In this document: one piece after another, positions 1 through 7,969 of the stretch
Position numbering within the stretch: position 1 is the first letter of the stretch
Layout of the letters: every line of letters starts with the position of its first letter
NCBI GenBank assembly: GCA_029259595.1
Contig: JAJDEW010000150.1
Span: 1-64,000, forward strand
Origin: Planctomycetota bacterium
GTDB taxonomy: Bacteria > Planctomycetota > UBA1135 > GCA-002686595
Direction: 5' to 3'
Length of the DNA stretch: 64,000 nt
The notes under the pieces: model-generated
The model's database searches: none
Seen by the model: only the letters and a program-made list of their open reading frames with translations
What the model was told of the DNA's origin: nothing
Made by a program: the position numbers and the translations under genes

Positions 1-1
1 C

Positions 2-280
2 ACGGCCCCCTGGCGCGGGCGCCCCGGGTGCGCCGGGCTCTTCTCCATGTGGGTCGAACCGCAGGCGCGCGGTCGTGGCCTGGGTGGCCTGCTGGTCGAC
101 GCCGTCGTGGGGCACGCGCGTGACCAGGGACTGGAACGGATCGTGCTCGAGGTCACGGACGGCAACGAGGCCGCCGAGCGCCTCTATGCTGCGAAGGGGT
201 TCGAGCGGACCGGCGTGACGGGCAGCCTGCCACCGCCGCGCAGCGCGATCCGCGAACACCAGCGCGAGCTCCTCCTGTGA
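2..280 (+). CDS. GNAT-family N-acetyltransferase, 5' end missing
   Basis: The reading frame is open from base 2, so the gene starts before the window. What remains is the C-terminal half of a GNAT fold. It has a strand ending in FSMWVEP, followed by the acetyl-CoA pyrophosphate-binding signature Q-A-R-G-R-G-L-G-G. A helix and a strand with VLEVTDGNEAAERLY follow, then the family's usual 'A..LY...GF' end. An ATG exists at base 47, but starting there would remove the strand before the CoA loop, so I read it as internal. The substrate cannot be told from this part. The last residues are proline- and arginine-rich and look like a short tail. Family assignment is firm; the exact acyl acceptor is unknown. 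Confidence 0.8.
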   Translation, partial: TAPWRGRPGCAGLFSMWVEPQARGRGLGGLLVDAVVGHARDQGLERIVLEVTDGNEAAERLYAAKGFERTGVTGSLPPPRSAIREHQRELLL

Positions 281-622
281 TCCGGGCCGAGGGGGGACGA
301 TGCCCGACTCGGTCCGATCTCGGCCCTCGCCGAACCTTCGTCAGCCCTCCCAGGCCCCTTGGGGTGGCTCCGACGGCAGGGCGCAGGGCCGGGCCGCTGA
401 ATTTCGATTCCCATGGCTTTCAGGCGCGGCGCACGTATGCTCGTAGTCCAGCGAACCGCATCTTGGCGGTCCGGGCGCACGACAGCAGATCCCCTTGGCC
501 CTCGACGGGCCCTTGCAGGGACGGGGCGCCCCTCCATTCGATCGTGACCACCCTTCTGTTGCCAGGGTCCTGATCCAGCGTGGCCAACGCGGCATGTCCG
601 CCGCCACGACGAGAGCCCTGAC
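281..622. other. Intergenic stretch, no gene seen
   Basis: This 342-base gap lies between the truncated acetyltransferase and the helicase. Open frames on both strands are present, but they have the arginine- and proline-rich composition of GC-rich shadow frames, and I see no domain in any of them. An ATG at 594 opens a frame that does not join the helicase frame. The helicase frame has an in-frame TGA at 545-547, so its 5' end must lie between 548 and about 659. Confidence 0.5.
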
Positions 623-2215
623 ATCGACGCATCCCCCTCCTCGCCGCGCACGCGCGGCTTCGCATCCTTTCCCCTCGACCCCCGACTCCAGCGCGCCGTC
701 CAAAAGGCCGGTTACGAAGCGCCTCGACCCGTTCAAAAGGAGACCATTCCGGCCGCCTTGCGGGGACAGGACGTTCTCGGGTTGGCGCCGACTGGAACCG
801 GCAAGACGGCTGCCTTTGCGCTGCCGATCCTGCAACGCCTGCTCGAAGCAGGCGGTCCCGCGCCCAAGCCGCGCGTCCTGATCCTGGCTCCGACGCGCGA
901 GCTCGTGATCCAGATCGAGCGCGAGTTCCAAGCCCTCGGTGAGAAGACCCCGGTGACCTCCGTGGTGGTCTTTGGTGGTGTTTCCGCCAGCAAGCAGATC
1001 AACGCCCTGCGTCGCAAGCCCGACATCATCGTGGCCTGTCCCGGGCGCCTGCTCGACCTGCACGGCCGCCGCGCCGTGGACCTCTCCGGCATCGAGGTCG
1101 CGGTCTTCGACGAGGCCGACCACATGTTCGACCTGGGCTTCTTGCCGAGCATCCGCCGCATCCTCGCGGCCCTGCCACGGCGTCGCCAAAACCTGTTCTT
1201 CTCGGCCACGATGCCGCGCGAGATCCGTCGGCTGACCGACGAGATCCTGCACCGGCCGCACGTGGTCGAGCTGCAACACTCGAGGCCGGCCGATACGATC
1301 GAGCACGCGCTCTATCCCGTGGCTGACATGCGCAAGCAGGACCTGCTCGAGCACCTGCTCGGGGAGGACGACTTCACCTCGGCGATCGTCTTTCTAAGGA
1401 CGAAGGCCCGCGCCCGACGCCTGGCCGAGCGCCTGAGTCGAAGGGGTCACAACGCCATCGCGCTGCAAGGGAACATGTCCCAGGGACAGCGCGAGCGCGC
1501 CCTGCAGGGCTTTCGTGACGGACGCTACGACGTGCTCGTCGCGACCGACATCGCGGCCCGCGGGATCGACGTCGCCGGTGTGTCCCACGTCATCAACTTC
1601 GATCTGCCGCACACCTCGGATGCCTACACGCACCGGATCGGACGCACGGGCCGTTCGGAGTGCCAGGGCAAGGCCTGCTCGTTCGTGACGAGCGAGGACC
1701 GCGCCCAGGTCCGCACGATCGAGGCGCGCCTCGGCAAGCTGCCCCTCGTGCACGTCGAAGGCTTCGGCGGCGGCGAGCCCGCTGCGGAAGGACGAGGCGA
1801 GACGCGCAGCTATGGACGTAGCTCCGGAGGCGGTCGCAGCAACAACGCGCGCGGTGGCGGAGGGCCCCGACGCCCGACGGGCGGACGCAAGGCGGGCACC
1901 GGACGAGGCGCCGGCTCGGTCAAGGGCGCCGGCTCCGGACGCGGTGCGAGTGGCCGAGAAGCCGCCGGAACCGGTCGGGATACGAACCCGGGACGAGACA
2001 CAGGCCCGGCGCGCGCCGCGAGCACCGGACCGCGGGCCGCGTTCGGCCAAGGCCTCGGCGCCGAACGCGACGGTGAGACCCGACGTGGCGCAGACAAGGG
2101 CGGATCGAAGGGATCCGCCAAGCGCAGCCAGCGGGGGAGCGGAGGCTCCTCCTCCACGGAACCAACCTCCGAACGACGTCGCAGCAGAAAGACGCGCGGT
2201 CTCGTTCGTTCTTGA
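623..2215 (+). CDS. DEAD-box RNA helicase with RGG/GS-rich tail; start codon non-canonical or frameshifted
   Basis: ATP-dependent RNA helicase. Numbering from an ATC at 623 (my best guess for the start), the Q-motif region (F-x-L-D-P, then GYEAPRPVQ) is at about 16-40. Walker A APTGTGKT is at 55-62, PTREL at 90-94, DEAD at 163-166, SAT at 194-196 and HRIGRTGR at 337-344. The last ~180 residues are a glycine-, arginine- and serine-rich low-complexity tail, typical of RNA binding. The Q motif is encoded upstream of the first TTG (758), so 758 cannot be the real start. Between the in-frame stop at 545 and 758 there is no ATG, GTG, TTG or CTG. Initiation at ATC 623, or a one-base error after ATG 594, would resolve this. 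The function is certain; the 5' end is not. Confidence 0.88.
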   Translation: MDASPSSPRTRGFASFPLDPRLQRAVQKAGYEAPRPVQKETIPAALRGQDVLGLAPTGTGKTAAFALPILQRLLEAGGPAPKPRVLILAPTRELVIQIEREFQALGEKTPVTSVVVFGGVSASKQINALRRKPDIIVACPGRLLDLHGRRAVDLSGIEVAVFDEADHMFDLGFLPSIRRILAALPRRRQNLFFSATMPREIRRLTDEILHRPHVVELQHSRPADTIEHALYPVADMRKQDLLEHLLGEDDFTSAIVFLRTKARARRLAERLSRRGHNAIALQGNMSQGQRERALQGFRDGRYDVLVATDIAARGIDVAGVSHVINFDLPHTSDAYTHRIGRTGRSECQGKACSFVTSEDRAQVRTIEARLGKLPLVHVEGFGGGEPAAEGRGETRSYGRSSGGGRSNNARGGGGPRRPTGGRKAGTGRGAGSVKGAGSGRGASGREAAGTGRDTNPGRDTGPARAASTGPRAAFGQGLGAERDGETRRGADKGGSKGSAKRSQRGSGGSSSTEPTSERRRSRKTRGLVRS

Positions 2216-2240
2216 ACCCGAATCGAAGGAACGTGATTTC

Positions 2241-2510
2241 ATGGCGAAACGCGGCAAGCCCCTGGGCAACAAGCGGCAGCGTGAACAGGCCAAGCGGCGC
2301 AAGAAGGCGGACAAGGAAGCGCGGCGCGCCCGCAAGGACAGTGGGGCCGACGGTGGGGCCGAAGGGGATCCGGAGCGGGATCCCGAGGCGGACCCGGACG
2401 GGGCTCCCGAAGCAAACGCGGAACGCCCCCCCGAGGATCCGGATCGTGTGCTCGGTTCGAGCGGGGACGGCGATGCCGACGATCCGCCCCGGGTGCCGGA
2501 AGACGGCTGA
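2241..2510 (+). CDS. Small charged protein: basic head, acidic tail (unknown function)
   Basis: An 89-residue protein 25 bases after the helicase, preceded by GAAGGA as a ribosome site. The first ~38 residues are strongly basic and helical (MAKRGKPLGNKRQREQAKRR and onward). The rest is rich in Asp, Glu, Pro and Gly with repeats of the type D-P-E-A/R-D-P. No fold is recognisable. The basic head resembles that of the small protein at 44381-44605, which follows an RRM gene. Both may therefore be RNA- or ribosome-associated accessories of RNA-handling genes; that is inference from placement and charge. The same frame is open far upstream inside the helicase tail because of base composition, but the ATG with its own ribosome site is the sensible start. 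Confidence 0.6.
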   Translation: MAKRGKPLGNKRQREQAKRRKKADKEARRARKDSGADGGAEGDPERDPEADPDGAPEANAERPPEDPDRVLGSSGDGDADDPPRVPEDG

Positions 2511-2562
2511 GAGCTCTGTCGGAGAGCGCGCGGATCCCGTTGGCTCGAACTCGTCCATCGGC

Positions 2563-2568
2563 TAGCTT
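2563..2568 (+). promoter_or_regulatory. Candidate -10 box TAGCTT
   Basis: TAGCTT lies 31 bases before the sulfatase-like start at 2600. It matches the -10-like hexamer seen before many genes in this window. No clear -35 is visible. Confidence 0.35.
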
Positions 2569-2599
2569 CTCGCCCGAGCGGCTTCGCGCCGACCGATCC

Positions 2600-3943
2600 A
2601 TGCGCACGACGTTCCGAGCTCTCCTTGTTGGCTGGTTCGTGTCGAGTGGTTGCACCGAGGTGCGCCAGCCGCCGCAGCGTCCGCTGAACCTGATCGTGAT
2701 CTCGATCGACACCCTGCGCGCGGATCGCCTGGGTGTCTACGGCTCGCCGCGCGCGACGAGCCCGGCGATCGACGCCTTCGCGGCGCAGGCGGTCGTCTTC
2801 CGCCAGGCCGTGGCCGAGAGTTCCTGGACCCTGCCGAGTCACTTCACGCTGTTCTCGGGGCTCTATCCGCGCACGCACGGGATCCAGGAATCGAACGACC
2901 TGCCCTCGGACGAGGTGCGGCTACTGGCGGAGCTCCTGGAGGAGCAGGGCTACTTCACCTTCGCGCTGACCGACGGGGGTTGGCTCTCGCCCGAGCGCGG
3001 TTTCGCGCGCGGATTCAAGAGCTTCCAAACGGCGCCGCAGAAGCGGCCGCCTGGCCTCGGGCCGGCGGTGCGTCACGCGCGCCGTACCCTCGAGCGTCGG
3101 GGACCGGACGAGCCCTTCTTCCTCTTCCTCCACACCTACGACGTGCACTGTCCGTACGCGCCCCCGGAACCCTACCGGAGCATGTTCGCTACGCCGGAGA
3201 GTGCTGCGATCGAGGTCGAAGGCAAGTGCGGGACGCCGCACTTCAACCGCTTGATGCAGCTCGAACCGGAGGAGGCGCTGTACCTGTCGGAAGTCTACGA
3301 CGGTGGCGTGCGTCAGGCGGATGACACCCTGGCCCCCTTCTTTCGCTTCCTCGAGGAAGAGGGTTTCCTGGAGAACACCGTCGTCGTCTTGACGTCCGAT
3401 CACGGCGAGGAATTCTTCGAGCACGGCAAGATCGGGCACGACCGCACCCTTTACCGGGAGTCCCTGATGATCCCGCTCATCGTGCGTGCCCCCGGCTTCG
3501 TGGCCCGCACCGTCGCGGCCCCCGTGGGGTTGGTCGACGTCGTACCCACCCTGGGCGAGCTGCTGGGACTCGAGCCCCGGGCGGACTGGGAGGGGCGTTC
3601 GTTGGTGTCGGCGATGCGCGGGTCGGTCCCGGATTCGGCCGAGGGGGAGGTGCGCTTCTCGGAGATCGTGCGAGGGGCTTCCCTGGTGTCCTGGATGAGC
3701 GCCGAGGCGCACCTGATCCAGGACCGCGACACGGGCGAACTCCAGCTCTTCGACCTCGCGACCGACCCCCTGGAACAGACGAACCTGGCCGCGACCGACC
3801 CCGATCGTGCCCAACGGATGCTGGCGGGACTCGTCCGTTTCCAGGCGTCCTTGGAGGCGCGCGAGAAGGCCGTTCTCGAAGGCGGCGGATTGTCCGAGGA
3901 AAAGCTCGAAGAGCTTCGCAGACTGGGCTATCTGGGCGACTGA
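2600..3943 (+). CDS. Sulfatase-superfamily lipoprotein, Thr in place of the formylglycine Cys
   Basis: A 447-residue protein of the alkaline phosphatase/sulfatase fold. The ATG at 2600 gives a hydrophobic signal ending VSSGC (Cys18), a weak lipobox, so it is probably anchored outside the cytoplasm; an upstream ATG at 2540 would bury the signal. Metal-site residues are visible in [12 protein letters not shown] (Asp37, Asp42) and in [12 protein letters not shown]. At the nucleophile site the sulfatase motif C-x-P-x-R is replaced by T77-L-P-S-H81 (in SSWTLPSH), so there is no formylglycine precursor. It could be a phosphoesterase, a phosphotransferase or a divergent sulfatase acting on a glycan. 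The C-terminal region has the usual '[15 protein letters not shown]' sulfatase strand. The gene stands alone behind its own -10 box. Confidence 0.8.
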   Translation: MRTTFRALLVGWFVSSGCTEVRQPPQRPLNLIVISIDTLRADRLGVYGSPRATSPAIDAFAAQAVVFRQAVAESSWTLPSHFTLFSGLYPRTHGIQESNDLPSDEVRLLAELLEEQGYFTFALTDGGWLSPERGFARGFKSFQTAPQKRPPGLGPAVRHARRTLERRGPDEPFFLFLHTYDVHCPYAPPEPYRSMFATPESAAIEVEGKCGTPHFNRLMQLEPEEALYLSEVYDGGVRQADDTLAPFFRFLEEEGFLENTVVVLTSDHGEEFFEHGKIGHDRTLYRESLMIPLIVRAPGFVARTVAAPVGLVDVVPTLGELLGLEPRADWEGRSLVSAMRGSVPDSAEGEVRFSEIVRGASLVSWMSAEAHLIQDRDTGELQLFDLATDPLEQTNLAATDPDRAQRMLAGLVRFQASLEAREKAVLEGGGLSEEKLEELRRLGYLGD

Positions 3944-4044
3944 ATTCGCGCCCAGCCGAAGTCGCAGAGCCCGCCGCTGGGCTGAAGGTTCGTTTCCCGC
4001 CTCCCCATTCCCACGCGCACGAAGTCTCACGCGCACGAAGCCAC

Positions 4045-5631
4045 ATGGCCCACCCGAGTCCGCCCGACAAGAAACAGATTCAGCTCGAGGAATTCGAGCG
4101 CGAGATCGTGGTCCGCCCGATCAAGATCGAGGACTACGACGAGCTCGTGGCGATGCAGGCGATTTGCTTTCCCGGCATGCAGACCTGGGGCCACGACCAG
4201 ATCCAGAGTCAACTGCGGCTCTTCCCGGAGGGCCAACTCGCGGTCGAGTACGAGTCGAAGGTCGTGGCCTCGGCCTCGTCTCTGATCGTCGACTTTGGCG
4301 ACTACTCGGATTGGCACGACTGGAAGGAGATCGCGGACGGCGGCTATATCCGCAACCACGATCCCGAGGGGGACACCCTCTACGGGATCGAGATCATGGT
4401 CCACCCGGACTATCGCGGGTTGAAGCTGGCGCGTCGTCTCTACGAAGCCCGGCGCGAGCTCGCGCGGCGCTTCAACCTGGCGCGGAGCATCGTGGGCGGG
4501 CGGATCCCGAACTACCACAAGTTCGCGGACGAGCTCAGCGCACGCGAATACGTCGAGCGCGTGCGCGACGGGCAGCTGTTCGACCCGGTCTTGACGACCC
4601 AGACGGCGAACGGTTTCGTGCTGAAGGAGCTGATCCCGAACTACTTCCCGAGCGACAAGGCCTCGTGCGGTTACGCCACCTTCCTCGAGTGGACGAACCT
4701 CGACTACGTCTCGGATCCGCGTCGCCGCTACCTACGCGTGCACAACGTCCGGATCGCCGCGGTGCAGTACCTGATGCGCACCATCGCGAGCATGGACGAG
4801 TTCGAGGCCCAGTGTGAGTTCTTCATCGACGCTGCCTCCGACTACAAGAGCGACTTCGTCGTCTTCCCCGAGCTGATGAGCACTCAGATGCTCTCGTTCA
4901 TGGAGGAAAAGACGCGTCCGCAAGTGGCCGCACGCAAGCTGGCCGAACTCACCCCGCGCTACCTCGATTTCTTCACGGGGATGGCGATCAAGTACAACGT
5001 GAACATCATCGGTGGGTCGCAGTTCGTCATCGAGGGGGAGCATCTGCGCAACTGTTCGTACCTCTTCCACCGCGACGGGGGGATCGACCGCCAGTACAAG
5101 ATCCACATCACCCCGGCCGAGCGGCGTTGGTGGGGCGTGACGCCCGGTGACATGGTCGAGGTCTTCGAGACGGATCGCGGCAGGGTCTCGATCCAGATCT
5201 GCTATGACATCGAGTTCCCCGAGCTGGCCCGCATTGCGGCCGCGAAGGGCGCCCAGATCATCTTCGTGCCGTTCAACACCAACGATCGCGACGGCTACCT
5301 GCGTATCCGCACCTGTGCGCAGGCGCGCTGCATCGAGAACCACGTCTATGCGGTGATCTCGGGCTGCACCGGCAACCTGCCCTTCGTCGACAACGCGGAC
5401 GTGCACTATGCGCAATCGGGCATCTATACGCCGGCCGACGTACCCTTCGCGCGTGACGGGGTGGCGGCGGAGTGTACGCCGAACATCGAGACGCTGGTCG
5501 TGCGCGACGTCGACATCGAGCAGTTGCGTCGCCATCGCCTGCGGGGGACGGTCCAGAACTGGAACGACCGCCGCACCGATCTGTACCACGTGAACTACGC
5601 CGTACCGGACGGCGAGCCCTTCCAGGCTTGA
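4045..5631 (+). CDS. Bifunctional GNAT acetyltransferase-nitrilase (carbon-nitrogen hydrolase)
   Basis: A 528-residue two-domain cytoplasmic enzyme. Residues ~20-215 form a GNAT domain ([12 protein letters not shown] at the start; [17 protein letters not shown] as the acetyl-CoA loop). Residues ~230-515 form a nitrilase-superfamily amidase with the full triad: Glu276 (FPELMS), Lys352 (QYKIHITP) and Cys386 ([10 protein letters not shown]). The two-domain arrangement is known in bacteria, but the physiological substrate is not established; an amide whose amine is acylated by the other domain is a reasonable guess. It ends 15 bases before the convergent gene's stop at 5647. A GNAT fragment also opens the window, but nothing links the two. 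Confidence 0.88.
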   Translation: MAHPSPPDKKQIQLEEFEREIVVRPIKIEDYDELVAMQAICFPGMQTWGHDQIQSQLRLFPEGQLAVEYESKVVASASSLIVDFGDYSDWHDWKEIADGGYIRNHDPEGDTLYGIEIMVHPDYRGLKLARRLYEARRELARRFNLARSIVGGRIPNYHKFADELSAREYVERVRDGQLFDPVLTTQTANGFVLKELIPNYFPSDKASCGYATFLEWTNLDYVSDPRRRYLRVHNVRIAAVQYLMRTIASMDEFEAQCEFFIDAASDYKSDFVVFPELMSTQMLSFMEEKTRPQVAARKLAELTPRYLDFFTGMAIKYNVNIIGGSQFVIEGEHLRNCSYLFHRDGGIDRQYKIHITPAERRWWGVTPGDMVEVFETDRGRVSIQICYDIEFPELARIAAAKGAQIIFVPFNTNDRDGYLRIRTCAQARCIENHVYAVISGCTGNLPFVDNADVHYAQSGIYTPADVPFARDGVAAECTPNIETLVVRDVDIEQLRRHRLRGTVQNWNDRRTDLYHVNYAVPDGEPFQA

Positions 5632-5646
5632 TCGTCGGCCGTCGGC

Positions 5647-7140
5647 TCAATCGCGCCGGTACATCTCGCCCAAGAAGGCGAATCCGGCCAGATCGGTCGT
5701 GAGGTCTCCGATGGCATCGCGCTCCAGCACGAGCTGGAAGCGCTTGCCGCTGGGGAGGTCGAAGTACGGGCAGTCCGGCCCGGTGTGCAGCACGCCGTTG
5801 GCGATGTCGTCCGCGAGACTCCAGGAAACCCCGGCGGTGTTCAGCCACTCGTAGTTGCCCCCGACGGAACGCACGTCGCCGATGTGCCAACCATTCAAGA
5901 AGGGCAGCCGTCGGTAGGTGCCCATTACGTCCGCCGGAGTCAGTTGATCCCAAGGCGCGTCCGCGGTCGCATAGCGCAGCTTCACGTGCAGCGGCGGAGA
6001 GCCGAAGCGCAGCCGCCTCACCAGGGACTCGTGGTAGTAGTCGGGCTCGTACCTGCCCACGAAGTCGCTCGGCCAGGTGGACGGGTCGAACCACTGATGG
6101 CTCGTGACCTCGAGTCCGAACTCCGGGTAGATCCGGTACAGGTGGTGGAAGAACTCGTGCTGGAGCCACTGGGGCAGGTACGCCTTGCGCTCGAGGGCGG
6201 TGTAGGGCCCGGCCCCGAGGTGCGGCGGCTTGCGGACCAGCCAGCGGTCGTCGATCAGAAACAAGGGCGACTGAAGGTCCGGCCCGAGCCCCATGCCGCC
6301 GGTGATGAACTCGGCCGTCGTGAAGGCCGGATACTGCTCCGGAACGTGGGAGGGATAGACCAACCACCACCAATCCGTCGCCGCGAGTTCGTCGGCGTCG
6401 ACATGGGGCCAGACGTCGGCGGGCTCGAGGAGCGAGGCGATCCAGCGGCCGCCGCTGACGGTGGCCTGCACCGCCAGGTCGACGTCCGGCAGCTCGAGCA
6501 CGTTCGTCACGACGCCGAGGCGCCCCTCGGTCATGACATAGACGTACTCCTTGAAGAGCGCAAGCGACTCGTGGATGGCGGCCCGACCGTTCGCGAGGAC
6601 GCGCGGATCGAGCTCGTGCGTGACAGGCACGCCACCGCCCGCGACGAGCTCGGCCACGTTGCGCGGCTCGATCCCGTGCGATTGCCCGACGACGACCACG
6701 GTGAGGCGCACGCTGCGCGGAGCCGGCCCGGCGCCCGGATTCACGAGACGCCAGTTCGTCATGTGGTCCAACATCCGCAGGGCGTAGTAGCACGTCGGCG
6801 AGCCCATGTTCAGGCCGAAAGGCTGCGTCGGCAGGGCGCCCCAGCTCGGATCGCCCAGCGGATAGTCCGCCCACAGCGCGTCCAGCGCGCTACGGGCTCC
6901 CAGATGGTCGCCGGCCTCCGCGGCCGCGCTGACGGAGACGAAGGTCTCCAGGGCGCGCACGACCTGCGGCGGGAAGTTGTCGAGCCCGTAGGGCGCCAGC
7001 AAGCGGTAGGCCGGATCGAGCGCCGCCGGCTGCTGGCGCTGGGGCGTCGTGTGCGGACGCGTGGACTGTGCACCGAAGCTCGGGGCTGAAGCGAGGAGCC
7101 CGAGAAGGGCGAGTGCGAGCGAAGCGCTGAGGCGTTGCAT
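5647..7140 (-). CDS. Secreted HExxH protein, putative zinc metallopeptidase
   Basis: A 497-residue protein with a clear signal peptide (MQRLSASLALALLGLLASAP, cut near SFGAQ). I do not recognise a named family. The notable motif is H328-E-F-F-H332 in QWLQHEFFHHLY, an HExxH zinc site, followed by His348, which could be a third ligand. The surrounding sequence is aromatic-rich (DWWWLVYPSHVPEQYPAF). The protein may be a secreted peptidase, or it may use the metal for structure. It follows the DinB gene on the same strand after 41 bases, so they may be co-transcribed. The frame stays open upstream to 8022, but the ATG at 7140 is the first with a signal peptide. Catalysis is inference from one motif. 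Confidence 0.65.
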   Translation of the reverse strand: MQRLSASLALALLGLLASAPSFGAQSTRPHTTPQRQQPAALDPAYRLLAPYGLDNFPPQVVRALETFVSVSAAAEAGDHLGARSALDALWADYPLGDPSWGALPTQPFGLNMGSPTCYYALRMLDHMTNWRLVNPGAGPAPRSVRLTVVVVGQSHGIEPRNVAELVAGGGVPVTHELDPRVLANGRAAIHESLALFKEYVYVMTEGRLGVVTNVLELPDVDLAVQATVSGGRWIASLLEPADVWPHVDADELAATDWWWLVYPSHVPEQYPAFTTAEFITGGMGLGPDLQSPLFLIDDRWLVRKPPHLGAGPYTALERKAYLPQWLQHEFFHHLYRIYPEFGLEVTSHQWFDPSTWPSDFVGRYEPDYYHESLVRRLRFGSPPLHVKLRYATADAPWDQLTPADVMGTYRRLPFLNGWHIGDVRSVGGNYEWLNTAGVSWSLADDIANGVLHTGPDCPYFDLPSGKRFQLVLERDAIGDLTTDLAGFAFLGEMYRRD

Positions 7141-7181
7141 TGGCGGGGCCGGGTCGTTCGGAGGCTTCGTGACGTGCGGAT

Positions 7182-7682
7182 TCAGAAGGAAGGCGCGTCC
7201 GCGGTCGGTCCGTAGGTCGAGGGCACGGCAACGTCGAGGAGGCGCAGATAGACCGTGAGTTGGCCACGGTGATGAGCGAGGTGGTGGACCTGGATCTCGC
7301 GCAGGACGTCGCCGCGCGGCTTCTGCAGCACGATCTTGTCGCCGTGCCGCATGGTCCACGTCGCGCTCATGAAGGCGTCGTCGCGCCCCGCGAGCCCCGG
7401 GCGCAGGAGCTTCGCGTTGTCTTCGAAGGTCGTGAGCAACTCGGCCCTCGTGGCAGGTAGGAACGGGCGATAGCCCTCGAGCTGCGCGAAGTCCATCTCG
7501 TCCTCCATGAGGGAAGCGATCCACAACGGCATCTCCGCCAGGTGTCCGGCGAGGGCTCCGAGAGTCAGGGATTTCGGGTGGGGCTGCCAGTCGAAGCGGT
7601 CCGCGGGGACCGCTTCGAGCATGACACGGGTCAGGGGAACCTCGGCTTCGAGGGCGGAAAGCAGCCAGTCGCTGATGAGCAT
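7182..7682 (-). CDS. DinB-family protein (four-helix metal-binding fold)
   Basis: A 166-residue protein of the DinB/YfiT superfamily, a cytoplasmic four-helix bundle that binds a divalent metal. Members include thiol transferases and many uncharacterised stress proteins. The metal histidines are visible: one in GALAGHLAEMPLW and two in the family's C-terminal motif VHHLAHHRGQL. The ATG at 7682 (MLISDWLLSALE) fits the family's first helix, while the longer open frame to 7835 adds a low-complexity leader, so I reject that extension. It is divergent from the DUF805 gene and lies upstream of the secreted HExxH gene. No cofactor enzyme such as mycothiol or bacillithiol synthesis is nearby, so the substrate is open. 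Confidence 0.85.
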   Translation of the reverse strand: MLISDWLLSALEAEVPLTRVMLEAVPADRFDWQPHPKSLTLGALAGHLAEMPLWIASLMEDEMDFAQLEGYRPFLPATRAELLTTFEDNAKLLRPGLAGRDDAFMSATWTMRHGDKIVLQKPRGDVLREIQVHHLAHHRGQLTVYLRLLDVAVPSTYGPTADAPSF

Positions 7683-7956
7683 GGGTTTCGATCCGTGGGC
7701 AGGGAGGCGGCACCCGAGGATCGCCGGGACGGCTCCAGAGGGCAAGTCCTCCGGTCGCTTCGAGACGTGCTGACTGGTTCGATGGGTTCCTGAGTGCGGT
7801 GCCACGGGCGGAAGGACGACAAAGACATGTCGCAAATTCTCGAATCACCCTGCTCGGGCAGGGGAATCCGCGGCCTCGGCCAAGTGTTCTTGCACCCGGG
7901 GCGCTCGTTTCTTGGTTCGCTCCACGTCGGTTCGTGCCCCGAGGGGAGTCCTCGGC

Positions 7957-7962
7957 CATACT
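7957..7962 (+). promoter_or_regulatory. Candidate -10 box CATACT
   Basis: CATACT lies only 7 bases before the ATG at 7970. If used, the transcript would be nearly leaderless. Confidence 0.35.
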
Positions 7963-7969
7963 CCGGTGT

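Noticed and set aside
47-280. ATG at 47 as the start of the acetyltransferase
   Set aside because: The frame continues upstream with conserved GNAT strand sequence, so the gene is truncated by the window and 47 is internal.
758-2215. TTG at 758 as the helicase start
   Set aside because: It would delete the encoded Q motif, which is conserved in DEAD-box helicases.
1394-2878. Long minus-strand frame opposite the helicase tail
   Set aside because: Arg/Ser/Ala-rich shadow of the low-complexity tail with no recognisable features.
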